Positions 11,191 to 19,337 of a stretch of 64,000 nt of DNA are shown here, in pieces; within the stretch, counting starts at the first letter, position 1, and each line of letters begins with the position of its first letter. The DNA is from Hofstenia miamia (taxonomy: Eukaryota; Xenacoelomorpha; Acoela): positions 146,735-210,734 of the forward strand of contig SCFE01000105.1 of the NCBI GenBank assembly GCA_004352715.1, in the 5' to 3' direction. The notes under the pieces are model-generated. The model was given only the letters and a program-made list of their open reading frames with translations, did no database searches and was not told the origin of the DNA. The position numbers and the translations under genes were made by a program.

Positions 11191-11739
11191 AAAGATAGGT
11201 ATATTACAAAATTTCTAGAAGATTTAATAAAACAGTAAGGAAAATTATATGTGGTTAGACAAGTGAAAGAAGGAAAATCCCCCCTCGAAAATTATGCATT
11301 TCAGAAAACTATGAAAAAATATAAAGTCTATGAAATTTCTGTAAAAACAAATGTGATGAAAAATTTTAAGATATACCAAATGTAAAGGAATATTGCATTG
11401 AATAGTTATAAACACGATACACAGTGATTTTTTAAATTTAGTTCGAAGAAATGAAAACATATTCTCAAAAATGGATACACATATGCTTTATTTTAAGAAT
11501 TCTTTGAAGCCACATTCAAGTACAGAATGTATATCTACTAGATATAAAAGAAAGTTATGGGTACAATTAATTGGAAGATTAGGGAATTAAGGAAATCTGA
11601 TGGAATTGAATGTAATATAATGTTACGACCATATTTGGGAAATATATAAATATAATCGTTCAATGCAAATTCATTTACTTTTAGATATGTTTCGCTGAAT
11701 GAAATGATTTAATAGAAAATCTAAAGGAATTTGTAAGTA

Positions 11740-12214
11740 CTCTATATGGTTCTTAAAAGAATCACCAACTGTTATAGCAAGACCTTTATGCGAAATGTTT
11801 AATGAATTCTTTAAATTCACGGATATCCTGATGAACTGACACTTTCAAGTGTAATTCCAATCTATGAAAAAGAACTACACAATATTTTCCTAAATTACAA
11901 GCCTATATCTATATTACCTGGAAGGAATAAGGTTTTCAGAAATAATTATACGATTAGATTAATTCTTTCCTTAAAAATATAATTTATGTAATTAAAATCA
12001 ATTTGGCTTTAAAATACATTTTCAAGTAAGAATACTTGTTTGGATACAACAGAAAATAGGAGACAACTTATAGATAAAAATGAAAGTTTTTATATTGTCT
12101 CTTTAGAGCTTACACATTCAATTTAATAGATCATGGATTATTGATAAGAACATTGACATATACATTCAATTTAAATCTTACTTCGTCTTCACTAATTTCT
12201 GATTACTTAAATAA
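11740..12214 (+). pseudogene. N-terminal half of RT, interrupted
   Basis: Across frameshifts the plus strand reads YPDELTLSSVIPIYEKE, NYKPISILPGRNKVF, then NQFGFK, KNTCLDTTENRRQLIDKNES and SLELTHSFNLIDHGLL. These correspond to RT motifs 1, 2 and A; the motif A region L-D-x-x-K-A-F-D is degraded to LELTHSFN. The frame runs to the target duplication TATAAT at 12,215-12,220, where the inserted element starts. Confidence 0.78.
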
Positions 12215-12220
12215 TATAAT

Positions 12221-12538
12221 AGTAGTATATAACCGAGTCCTTCCCGTGCCACTTTTTTCTGATTGGTCGAGAGGTGGAGTCCATTACGTGCCACTTTTTT
12301 CTGATTGGTCGAGAGGGTTGGCCTTTGACCTGAGACGTCGTGGATATTGGCGGGGGTGTTTTACTGACGTCATGGATGTAATTTTACTAGTTTTTGTGTT
12401 ATTTATGTGGCCTAATTTAGTTTGCATTTTTTTTACTTTTTTACTTTCCCACATTACATTTTTTACTTTCCCACACTACCTTACATTTTTTAGTTTCCCA
12501 CTAATTTAGTTTGCATTTTTTTACTTTTTTACTTTTCC
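12221..12538 (+). repeat. Left 318-bp terminal inverted repeat
   Basis: It contains TATATAA near the tip, two direct copies of a GTGCCACTTTTTTCTGATTG-type unit (near 12,248 and 12,290), each ending in GATTGGTCGAG, then ACGTC, TGACGTCA and a run of TTTACTTTCCCACA-like words. Open frames through it are not genes. Confidence 0.95.
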
Positions 12539-12588
12539 CAAATTACATTTTTTACTTTCCCACACTACCTTACATTTTTTAGTTTTTT

Positions 12589-13588
12589 NNNNNNNNNNNN
12601 NNNNNNNNNNNNNNNNNNNNNNNNNNNNNNNNNNNNNNNNNNNNNNNNNNNNNNNNNNNNNNNNNNNNNNNNNNNNNNNNNNNNNNNNNNNNNNNNNNNN
12701 NNNNNNNNNNNNNNNNNNNNNNNNNNNNNNNNNNNNNNNNNNNNNNNNNNNNNNNNNNNNNNNNNNNNNNNNNNNNNNNNNNNNNNNNNNNNNNNNNNNN
12801 NNNNNNNNNNNNNNNNNNNNNNNNNNNNNNNNNNNNNNNNNNNNNNNNNNNNNNNNNNNNNNNNNNNNNNNNNNNNNNNNNNNNNNNNNNNNNNNNNNNN
12901 NNNNNNNNNNNNNNNNNNNNNNNNNNNNNNNNNNNNNNNNNNNNNNNNNNNNNNNNNNNNNNNNNNNNNNNNNNNNNNNNNNNNNNNNNNNNNNNNNNNN
13001 NNNNNNNNNNNNNNNNNNNNNNNNNNNNNNNNNNNNNNNNNNNNNNNNNNNNNNNNNNNNNNNNNNNNNNNNNNNNNNNNNNNNNNNNNNNNNNNNNNNN
13101 NNNNNNNNNNNNNNNNNNNNNNNNNNNNNNNNNNNNNNNNNNNNNNNNNNNNNNNNNNNNNNNNNNNNNNNNNNNNNNNNNNNNNNNNNNNNNNNNNNNN
13201 NNNNNNNNNNNNNNNNNNNNNNNNNNNNNNNNNNNNNNNNNNNNNNNNNNNNNNNNNNNNNNNNNNNNNNNNNNNNNNNNNNNNNNNNNNNNNNNNNNNN
13301 NNNNNNNNNNNNNNNNNNNNNNNNNNNNNNNNNNNNNNNNNNNNNNNNNNNNNNNNNNNNNNNNNNNNNNNNNNNNNNNNNNNNNNNNNNNNNNNNNNNN
13401 NNNNNNNNNNNNNNNNNNNNNNNNNNNNNNNNNNNNNNNNNNNNNNNNNNNNNNNNNNNNNNNNNNNNNNNNNNNNNNNNNNNNNNNNNNNNNNNNNNNN
13501 NNNNNNNNNNNNNNNNNNNNNNNNNNNNNNNNNNNNNNNNNNNNNNNNNNNNNNNNNNNNNNNNNNNNNNNNNNNNNNNNNNNNNNNN
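12589..13588. other. Assembly gap of exactly 1000 N
   Basis: Undetermined bases from 12,589 to 13,588. A round length is a scaffolder's placeholder rather than a measured distance. Any open frame reported across it is meaningless. Confidence 0.99.
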
Positions 13589-13829
13589 TTTTACCACGTA
13601 CGTTTATTAAATATTATTATTAATATTTATCTTTACTTGGAAATATTTTTCGATTCCATTTTTTAAACAGGTATGTAATGTGTGAATGTAATACATTTAA
13701 AGTAAATTAATGTGGGAATTTAATCATTGAAAGGAAAATTAATTGGGGAAAATTAAAACAAAAAAAATGTAGGTTAAGGTGGGAAATTAAAAATTGAAGG
13801 TAAGGGGGGAAAATAAAAAAATTAAATTT

Positions 13830-14147
13830 GGAAAAGTAAAAAAGTAAAAAAATGCAAACTAAATTAGTGGGAAACTAAAAAATGTAAGGTAGTGTGGGAA
13901 AGTAAAAAATGTAATGTGGGAAAGTAAAAAAGTAAAAAAAATGCAAACTAAATTAGGCCACATAAATAACACAAAAACTAGTAAAATTACATCCATGACG
14001 TCAGTAAAACACCCCCGCCAATATCCACGACGTCTCAGGTCAAAGGCCAACCCTCTCGACCAATCAGAAAAAAGTGGCACGTAATGGACTCCACCTCTCA
14101 ACCAATCAGAAAAAAGTGGCACGGGAAGGACTCGGTTATATACTACT
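13830..14147 (-). repeat. Right 318-bp terminal inverted repeat
   Basis: Reverse complement of the left arm. I noticed one clear difference: GATTGGTTGAG where the left has GATTGGTCGAG in the outer unit. Inside 13,830 the arms diverge but keep the same TTTCCC-rich vocabulary. Confidence 0.95.
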
Positions 14148-14153
14148 TATAAT

Positions 14154-14810
14154 ACAAATATGATGTCTCTAAATGTTAAAAAAACCATTTTTATGCAGAT
14201 GAATATACTAAGAAACGACGGAACAAAGACAAAGTTAGATCTTAGCAACAAAAAATAATGAAGACCAAAATTAAAATATATGGAAGTATTAATTATAACA
14301 ATTCCAAGATCATTTATATGAGTAAATTTTTAAAATGGTTGCTAATATCAAGTTTATTAAGAAATATCCTATTTATTGTGAAAAAAGATCACATTGCTTC
14401 TTAAATATCTGGTTGTATTACAATATACGTATTCTTGTTTCTATTAGCAAAGCTATAAGAAAATTCTAACTGAAAATTTTGCAAGATTTTCAAATAGATA
14501 ATCAGAATTATCAATATTAATAATAATACAACTAAAAGAAGAATGGCAACAATTATATGATATTACATCCAGATGAAGTATTTTGTGAATTGAAAGATAA
14601 CATCTCCTTAAAATACAATATGAGAAATGGTGTGTATCAATGGGAAAAAATTGAAAGAAAAATATGAAAAACTCATTTTTATACATTGCAGTAAAATTAT
14701 GGAATACATTTGATAAAGTTACTCGATCAGAAAAAAAAGTTTCAATTGTTTGAAAAAAAAGTGACTAATTATTTCAAAAATGCTTCCACGAATAATTTTC
14801 TTTCTAGTTA
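14154..14810 (+). pseudogene. C-terminal part of the interrupted RT
   Basis: Just after the TATAAT duplication the plus strand shows FYADEYTK, a damaged motif C (YADD changed to YADE). Near the end comes an AVKLWNTFDKVTRSEKKVSI-like segment followed by FEKKVTNYFKN (about 14,690-14,790), the usual C-terminal signature of CR1-type RTs. The stretch between is full of stops. Motif B (QGS-LGP) is missing, so material was lost around the insertion point or by later deletion. Confidence 0.7.
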
Positions 14811-14830
14811 AAGAATTGCTTCGTTAATCA

Positions 14831-15424
14831 CAAGTAACTAATTATATTATGTTCTTTTATCAATTCAAAACTAATGACAAAGAATTTAACTACTCATAGC
14901 AAATAAGTTTCAAAGCTAAAATACAGTAGTCATGAAGACATCACCAGCCTTAGAAAAAAAATATATAGTTAGTACGAAATTGGGTATTTTGTACACAATT
15001 TCTATTTAATGTAGAAAGTAATAACAAATAGGGCTTTTCAAAATAAATAATTTTAGGAAATACTCCATTTAATATATCTTTACATTATTTTAAAACTAGT
15101 TTTCAAAATAATTGTCTTATGAAAACGTTGTAATCACTTTTGAACTCGTTCTCGCTTTACATATCTTTTCTTTTCTGTTTTGTATTTACCTTTCAATCAG
15201 GGGTGAACTACATATGCAAAAATGGGGGGGGGGGACATACAATAGTTTTTTTCAAAATCGCAAACTACTCCTGCGTAGAACAGAGTCAAATAAAAATAAA
15301 TCATATTTACTATTTTTAATATTAATTAATATTAATCCAATGCTTTATGTGGAATTCACAGAAATATTTGATGAGTAAATTCAATTATTTTCTGAAACTA
15401 TGTAGAGTTCATAAAATATAATTG
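14831..15424. other. Intergenic, no recognised gene
   Basis: AT-rich spacer with a G run near 15,222-15,233. The 88-codon frame at 15,112-15,378 has no recognisable domain. Confidence 0.45.
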
Positions 15425-17098
15425 ACCGGATCTCCCAAGCTTGAAATGGAACCTTCTTTCTGCTCACTCGGATCTGGAAAAACTGATCTCTTCAATGCCT
15501 ATTTCGTCTCGAATTTTTCTCATCCGTTTCTCTCTGCCTCGCGGTCCACCTGCCACCTCCCCGCTGATTCGGCTATGTGACATCGTCTTCAATGCCCATG
15601 ATATTTCTCTCATTTTTAAGTCCTGCAAGTTGTCTGGTCCTTGCTATTCAGCCGGTGTCCCATCCATCCTTTGTAATTCATGAAACCTCTTCGACTCTTT
15701 CCATCAATTTTTAGCATCTCATCTCCTACATTTGCTTCTCTAAGCGTTTTCCGCCTTGCTGGAAAATATCTTGGATCTGTCCGTTGTTAAAATCTAACCA
15801 GCTTCCCTCCTCTCAAGTCACTTAATACCGTCCTATAGCTGTTCTTTCTCGGCAGTCAATCATCTTTGAGTGCCTTGTCTTTCGTTACGTGTTACTTAAA
15901 ATTCGTCACCTAATCTCCTCTTCTTAGCATGGTAACCTTCTAGGGCATTATAATATCACTAACTTCTCTCACTTTGATTAAAACCTGGTATTTCCACTCC
16001 CTCATTCTATTCTTCTTGACAAATTAAGTTTATTTGGCTTTGATGCTAATTTCATCGAACTTTTCCAATCTTACCTGTCCAATGTCGCCAGTGTGTCAAA
16101 ATCCACTCGTCTATTTCTTCTCCTGCCATTGCCGTCTAGTGGTTGTCCTCAAGGTTCTGTGTTTGCTGTTCTCTTTTTCCTTGTTGCTATCAAGGACCTC
16201 ACTCAATCTGTCCTCTACTCATCGTCTACTCTACGTCAATGATGCTTCGATTTTAAACTTTGGTAGTTTTTTGCCTCCAATATATATTGGAGTTAATACA
16301 TTACCTCTGATCTTAAGCTTTTGTCTACTTCGTCTTCTATTAACCATTTTGATTTTAGCTCAACCAAGACATGTGGTATTTCCTTTTCTGAATGTCCCCC
16401 GTCTGATCTGCCTCTCCCTGTTAGCTCTTCTCCTCTTCATGCTCATCTTGGAGTTCAACTTGCTGCAAACTTAAATTGGACAGGTCATGGGTTCTTGCGC
16501 CTCCGCAAAGCCAATTCCTCACTCTTTGTCCTCTTCCGCAATGTTTCCTTTAATTCTCTGGCTGCCGTGAAACTCTCTTTGTTCAAGCCCATTCCTCGCG
16601 TTATTCTTCTCTACGCGTCTCCCTGTTGGTGGCTTTTTAGTGCCTTGTTCCACTCCATGGGATGGTTCCAGAAGCGTGCTTTACAAATTGATCTCTCCCT
16701 TGCCATACATGACGCTCTTCTCAAATTCTCCAGTCTCCCACTGTCGCTCTACTTCCATGCCTGTGATCTCCTCCTTTTCAATCACTTGCTCACTCGCAAA
16801 TTGGACCTCAATCCTTTTGATTTCATAAAGTTCTCTAATTCCTGCGCCGTTTTTCAATCGTGCTTGTATTGCTGCTAATTACATTTGGACTTCAACCCTC
16901 CAAAAGCCATTGATTTCTTCCCCGCTGCCGAGCTTCAAGAAATCTTTGTAATCTTTCCTCTTTGCTGAGCCCTTCTCCAACTTCGCGTACTCTTCCATCT
17001 GCTCCTACTTATTCGCCTGCGACTGTCCTCGCTGCAGTAAAACTGGACTTGTTTTTATATTTTGTCGTGTTTGCATTTAGTAGACAATAAAGTTATTC
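15425..17098 (+). mobile_element. Non-LTR retrotransposon of a second family, less AT-rich
   Basis: This insert has clearly higher GC and a C/T-rich coding strand compared with its surroundings. It holds an RT spread over three frames and a 3' end with AATAAA at 17,086-17,091. The 5' part is missing. Base composition and the spacing of RT motifs set it apart from the AT-rich CR1-like copies around it, so I treat it as an independent family. Confidence 0.75.
15441..16878 (+). pseudogene. Reverse transcriptase of the less AT-rich family
   Basis: Motifs in order, through frameshifts: FKSCKLSGP with a following GVPSILCNS (the S-G-P-D-G-I-P block), YRPIAVLSRQSIIFECLVFR (motif 2), DKLSLFGFDANFIELFQSYL after motif A, GCPQGSVFAVLFFLVAI (motif B, LGP lost), then a decayed YADDAS-like site near 16,230-16,250. 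The C-terminal piece (16,321-16,878) has LGVQLAANLNW followed by a thumb and ends with LNPFDFIKF. The active-site Asp pair is not readable in frame, so the copy is inactive. Confidence 0.8.
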
Positions 17099-17125
17099 AT
17101 TACTATCCTTGCATCTCACAGCTTC

Positions 17126-17500
17126 ATGCTTATAAACAAAGCTTTTAAATCAATGAATTTTGACATACTTAAAGATAAATTAACATATTATAACTTTGAT
17201 AACAAAGCTATTAACTTAATAATGAACTTTCTTCAAAATCGACAACAAAGTGTTATACTTAATGGCAACAAATCAAAATATATTATAATTGATCGTTGGG
17301 TGCCTCAAGAAATAGTTTAAGTCCCATCATTTTTGCAATCTACGTAAATGACATAATCCAAAATGTAAAATACAGTAAAATTTATCAATATGCAGATGTT
17401 ACCTGTCTTATAAGTACTAATATAAATGCCTTTAATGCAACTATAGACCTGCAAAATGACATAGAAAATTTAACAAAATATTTCACAAATAATCAACAAA
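17126..17500 (+). pseudogene. RT palm fragment
   Basis: In two overlapping frames: INKAFKSMNFDILKDKL (motif A region, first Asp lost), NFLQNRQQSVILNG, WVPQ then NSLSPIIFAIYVNDII (motif B, PQGS-LGP degraded) and YQYADVTCLIS (motif C; the second Asp of YADD is Val). The frame is cut by the minus-strand insert just after NNQQK. The changed YADD box alone would abolish polymerase activity. Confidence 0.8.
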
Positions 17501-17865
17501 AAGATAAGATAAGATATTCTATATTCAGATAAATATTGACAATTAATAACTGGTAATTTATCTGAATAGCGTCTAAAAATGTACAGTCATACGTAATACA
17601 TACAAAACAAAAAATAACTATACAATAAATCTACCAGGCAAAGGAAAAATTACTAATGAGAGATTTCAAGTACTGGTTGTTGAGTAATCATAATTGTAAA
17701 ATTTATATCCTAGCCTGAGATATACTGTTGTTTAAGGTAAATTTTAATTTGCCTTTTAAAAACGCTTAATTTTTCAATGTTTTTTATTTTTTAGGAAATG
17801 AATTCCAAGTTCGGATAGCGGTATTAATAAATGATTCTTTCATAATCTTTTTCTATATCTAATAC
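17500..17865. repeat. ~370-bp tandem repeat, copy 1
   Basis: Nearly identical to 17,880-18,238 at a 371-bp period. It contains the minus-strand 3' hairpin and tail. Confidence 0.95.
17522..17568 (-). other. 3'-terminal stem-loop of the minus-strand LINE (copy 1)
   Basis: TATTCAGATAAAT (17,522-17,534) and ATTTATCTGAATA (17,556-17,568) form a perfect 13-bp stem with a 21-nt loop, next to the AAGATA-type tail. Copy 2 repeats it at 17,893-17,939. L2-type LINEs carry a 3' stem-loop next to short tail repeats that their RT recognises (known for eel UnaL2); I infer the same role here. Confidence 0.6.
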
Positions 17866-17879
17866 AGCAAAAAGTTAAG

Positions 17880-18238
17880 ATAAGATATTCTATATTCAGA
17901 TAAATATTGACAATTAATAACTGGTAATTTATCTGAATAGCGTCTAAAAATGTACAGTCATACGTAATACATACAAAACAAAAAATAACTATACAATAAA
18001 TCTACCAGGCAAAGGAAAAATTACTAATGAGAGATTTCAAGTACTGGTTGTTGAGTAATCATAATTGTAAAATTTATATCCTAGCCTGAGATATACTGTT
18101 GTTTAAGGTAAATTTTAATTTGCCTTTTAAAAACGCTTAATTTTTCAATGTTTTTTATTTTTTAGGAAATGAATTCCAAGTTCGGATAGCGGTATTAATA
18201 AATGATTCTTTCATAATTCTTTTTCTATATCTAATACA
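17880..18238. repeat. ~370-bp tandem repeat, copy 2
   Basis: Direct repeat of 17,500-17,865. Copy 2 continues into the longer RT C-terminal remnant up to about 18,500, while copy 1 stops, so copy 1 looks like a shorter, later copy or duplication. Confidence 0.95.
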
Positions 18239-18534
18239 TGTAAAATGTTTTGATCTGGAGTTCTGCTTATGAATAAAACCAGGCATAGAAATCATATTAA
18301 ATGGTGGTAAGTTCTTTATGAGTTTAAAAAAAGGTCAACATAGTATTTAAAATGACAAGCTGTCTTGGGAAAAGGATAGATTTTGAAATGTAGTCCTTAG
18401 TTATAGAAGAATTTTTCTTTGAAACATTTAGTGCCCATCTTATATATTGAAAAAACACAATTTATAATATTCTCCCCTAAAACATTCAAAAGTCTCGCAA
18501 AAAACATTGAACTTAATATATATCATGTACCATT

Positions 18535-19140
18535 AAAGTAAAGTGAATTCATCAGCTATTTAGATGTTGAAAACGAAAATGATTAAAATTTCGAACAATT
18601 CTTAATGTCAAAAATTAAAAAAATGGCTTCTGGGGTTAGGCATCTTTATCATCTTTGAAATATTCCAAATACATATCACAAAAATTAATCAATTCTCTCT
18701 GCTTATCACACTTTCAATATTGTTCATTTCTTTTTACAAATATTAATTAAAAAATTTGCATTTTTCTGTCTAAAACTTTCAATTGGTCTCTTAAAACATG
18801 ACTATGAATCCACCTATCGACTAAAATACAAACTATTATCTCCTTACTACTAAATTCAAATGAATATGTTATCAATACTATTTAAATTCAACTTTGGTCA
18901 ATCCGAGATTTCGTTTTTAAGACAATATATTAAAATAAATTAACGTTCTCAAAAATGGTTATGCTTAGATAAACACTATAATAGCTTTCACCACACAGAA
19001 ACTAAGATATGGAATAACTTAGATCATGAAATTCAAATAGACAGAAACTAAAAGAAATTCAGAAAAAAAATGCGAAAGTTCCTCTTTAATAGACAATGCA
19101 TTTTTAACAACAATAACACACTACACTCACTCAAAAATTT
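18535..19140 (+). pseudogene. RT C-terminal half of the split plus-strand element
   Basis: Starting near 18,550 the plus strand reads ISYLDVENEND, KIKKMASGVRHLYHL and SHFQYCSFLFTNINKK-like pieces, then KLSIGLLKHDYESTYRLKYK. It ends with a TKIWNNLDHEIQIDRN-type motif, followed by MRKFLFNRQCIFNNNN. This is the standard order after the palm: connection block, thumb and the W-N-x-L signature. Several frameshifts break it. Confidence 0.7.
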
Positions 19141-19337
19141 TGTACAGCACTAGAAATCCACACGTACGCACACACGCACACAAACATTTATATTATATAT
19201 ATTTTATTATTATTTTGTAAATACATGTAGTTGTAGTTTGTAGCTTTTTACTGAAATTTACAGCAATAAATTTGCTTTGCTCTTATTAATCTTTCATTTC
19301 TTCTCACAGCATCATGCTGGTATCCTTCTCAGCTCGG

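Larger units (their letters stand above)
12221..14147. mobile_element. Polinton/Maverick-like element (TIRs flanking an assembly gap)
   Basis: Outer arms are near-perfect 318-bp inverted repeats (12,221-12,538 and 13,830-14,147). The ends are AGTAGTATAT and ATATACTACT, and each is flanked by TATAAT (12,215-12,220 and 14,148-14,153), a 6-bp target duplication. Long TIRs, AG...CT termini and 6-bp duplications together are typical of Polintons. MULE-type elements usually make 9-11 bp duplications. The interior is mostly a run of exactly 1000 N, so no polymerase, integrase or capsid gene can be seen and the true length is unknown. A non-autonomous fold-back element remains possible. Confidence 0.6.
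10385..14830 (+). mobile_element. CR1-like non-LTR retrotransposon split by a TIR element
   Basis: Endonuclease (10,570-11,190) and RT pieces (11,740-12,214 and 14,154-14,810) lie in order on the plus strand. The RT is interrupted at 12,221-14,147 by an element with long TIRs. Fragments on both sides belong to one RT: the left part ends in the segment after motif A, and the right part resumes with an FYADE remnant of motif C and the C-terminus. Many stops and indels are present. The copy is older than the insertion inside it. Confidence 0.8.
17500..18500 (-). mobile_element. 5'-truncated minus-strand CR1/L2-like insertion with duplicated 3' end
   Basis: On the minus strand from about 18,450 the sequence reads an ALNVSKKNS-like stretch, then FPRQLVILNTMLTFFKLIKN, then ESFINTAIRTWNSFPKK with SVFKRQIKIYLKQQ, all RT C-terminal features across frameshifts. 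It ends in a hairpin and an ATCTTATCTTA tail at 17,880. A second copy of the last ~365 bp with its own tail (17,865-17,500) follows directly. The tail flanks are CTTTTTGCTG and CTTTTTGTTG, which could be a target duplication. The junction on the 5' side lies somewhere in 18,480-18,535. Confidence 0.75.
17105..19292 (+). mobile_element. CR1-like non-LTR retrotransposon split by a minus-strand LINE
   Basis: RT palm pieces at 17,126-17,500 and C-terminal pieces at 18,535-19,140 belong to one plus-strand copy. About 1 kb of minus-strand retrotransposon sits between them. A 3' UTR follows to CAATAAATTTG near 19,263 and a short TCTTATT-type end near 19,290. The palm stops just after the YADVT box and the other side resumes in the following YLDVENEND-type block, so little was lost at the junction. 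Confidence 0.75.

Noticed and set aside
12141-12509. Open frame over the left TIR, and its twin at 13,859-14,122
   Set aside because: The same peptide appears in both because the arms are inverted copies. It starts upstream inside the RT relic on one side only and has no domain; it is repeat sequence, not a gene.
12521-13597. 358-codon open frame on the minus strand
   Set aside because: Almost entirely undetermined bases of the 1000-N gap.
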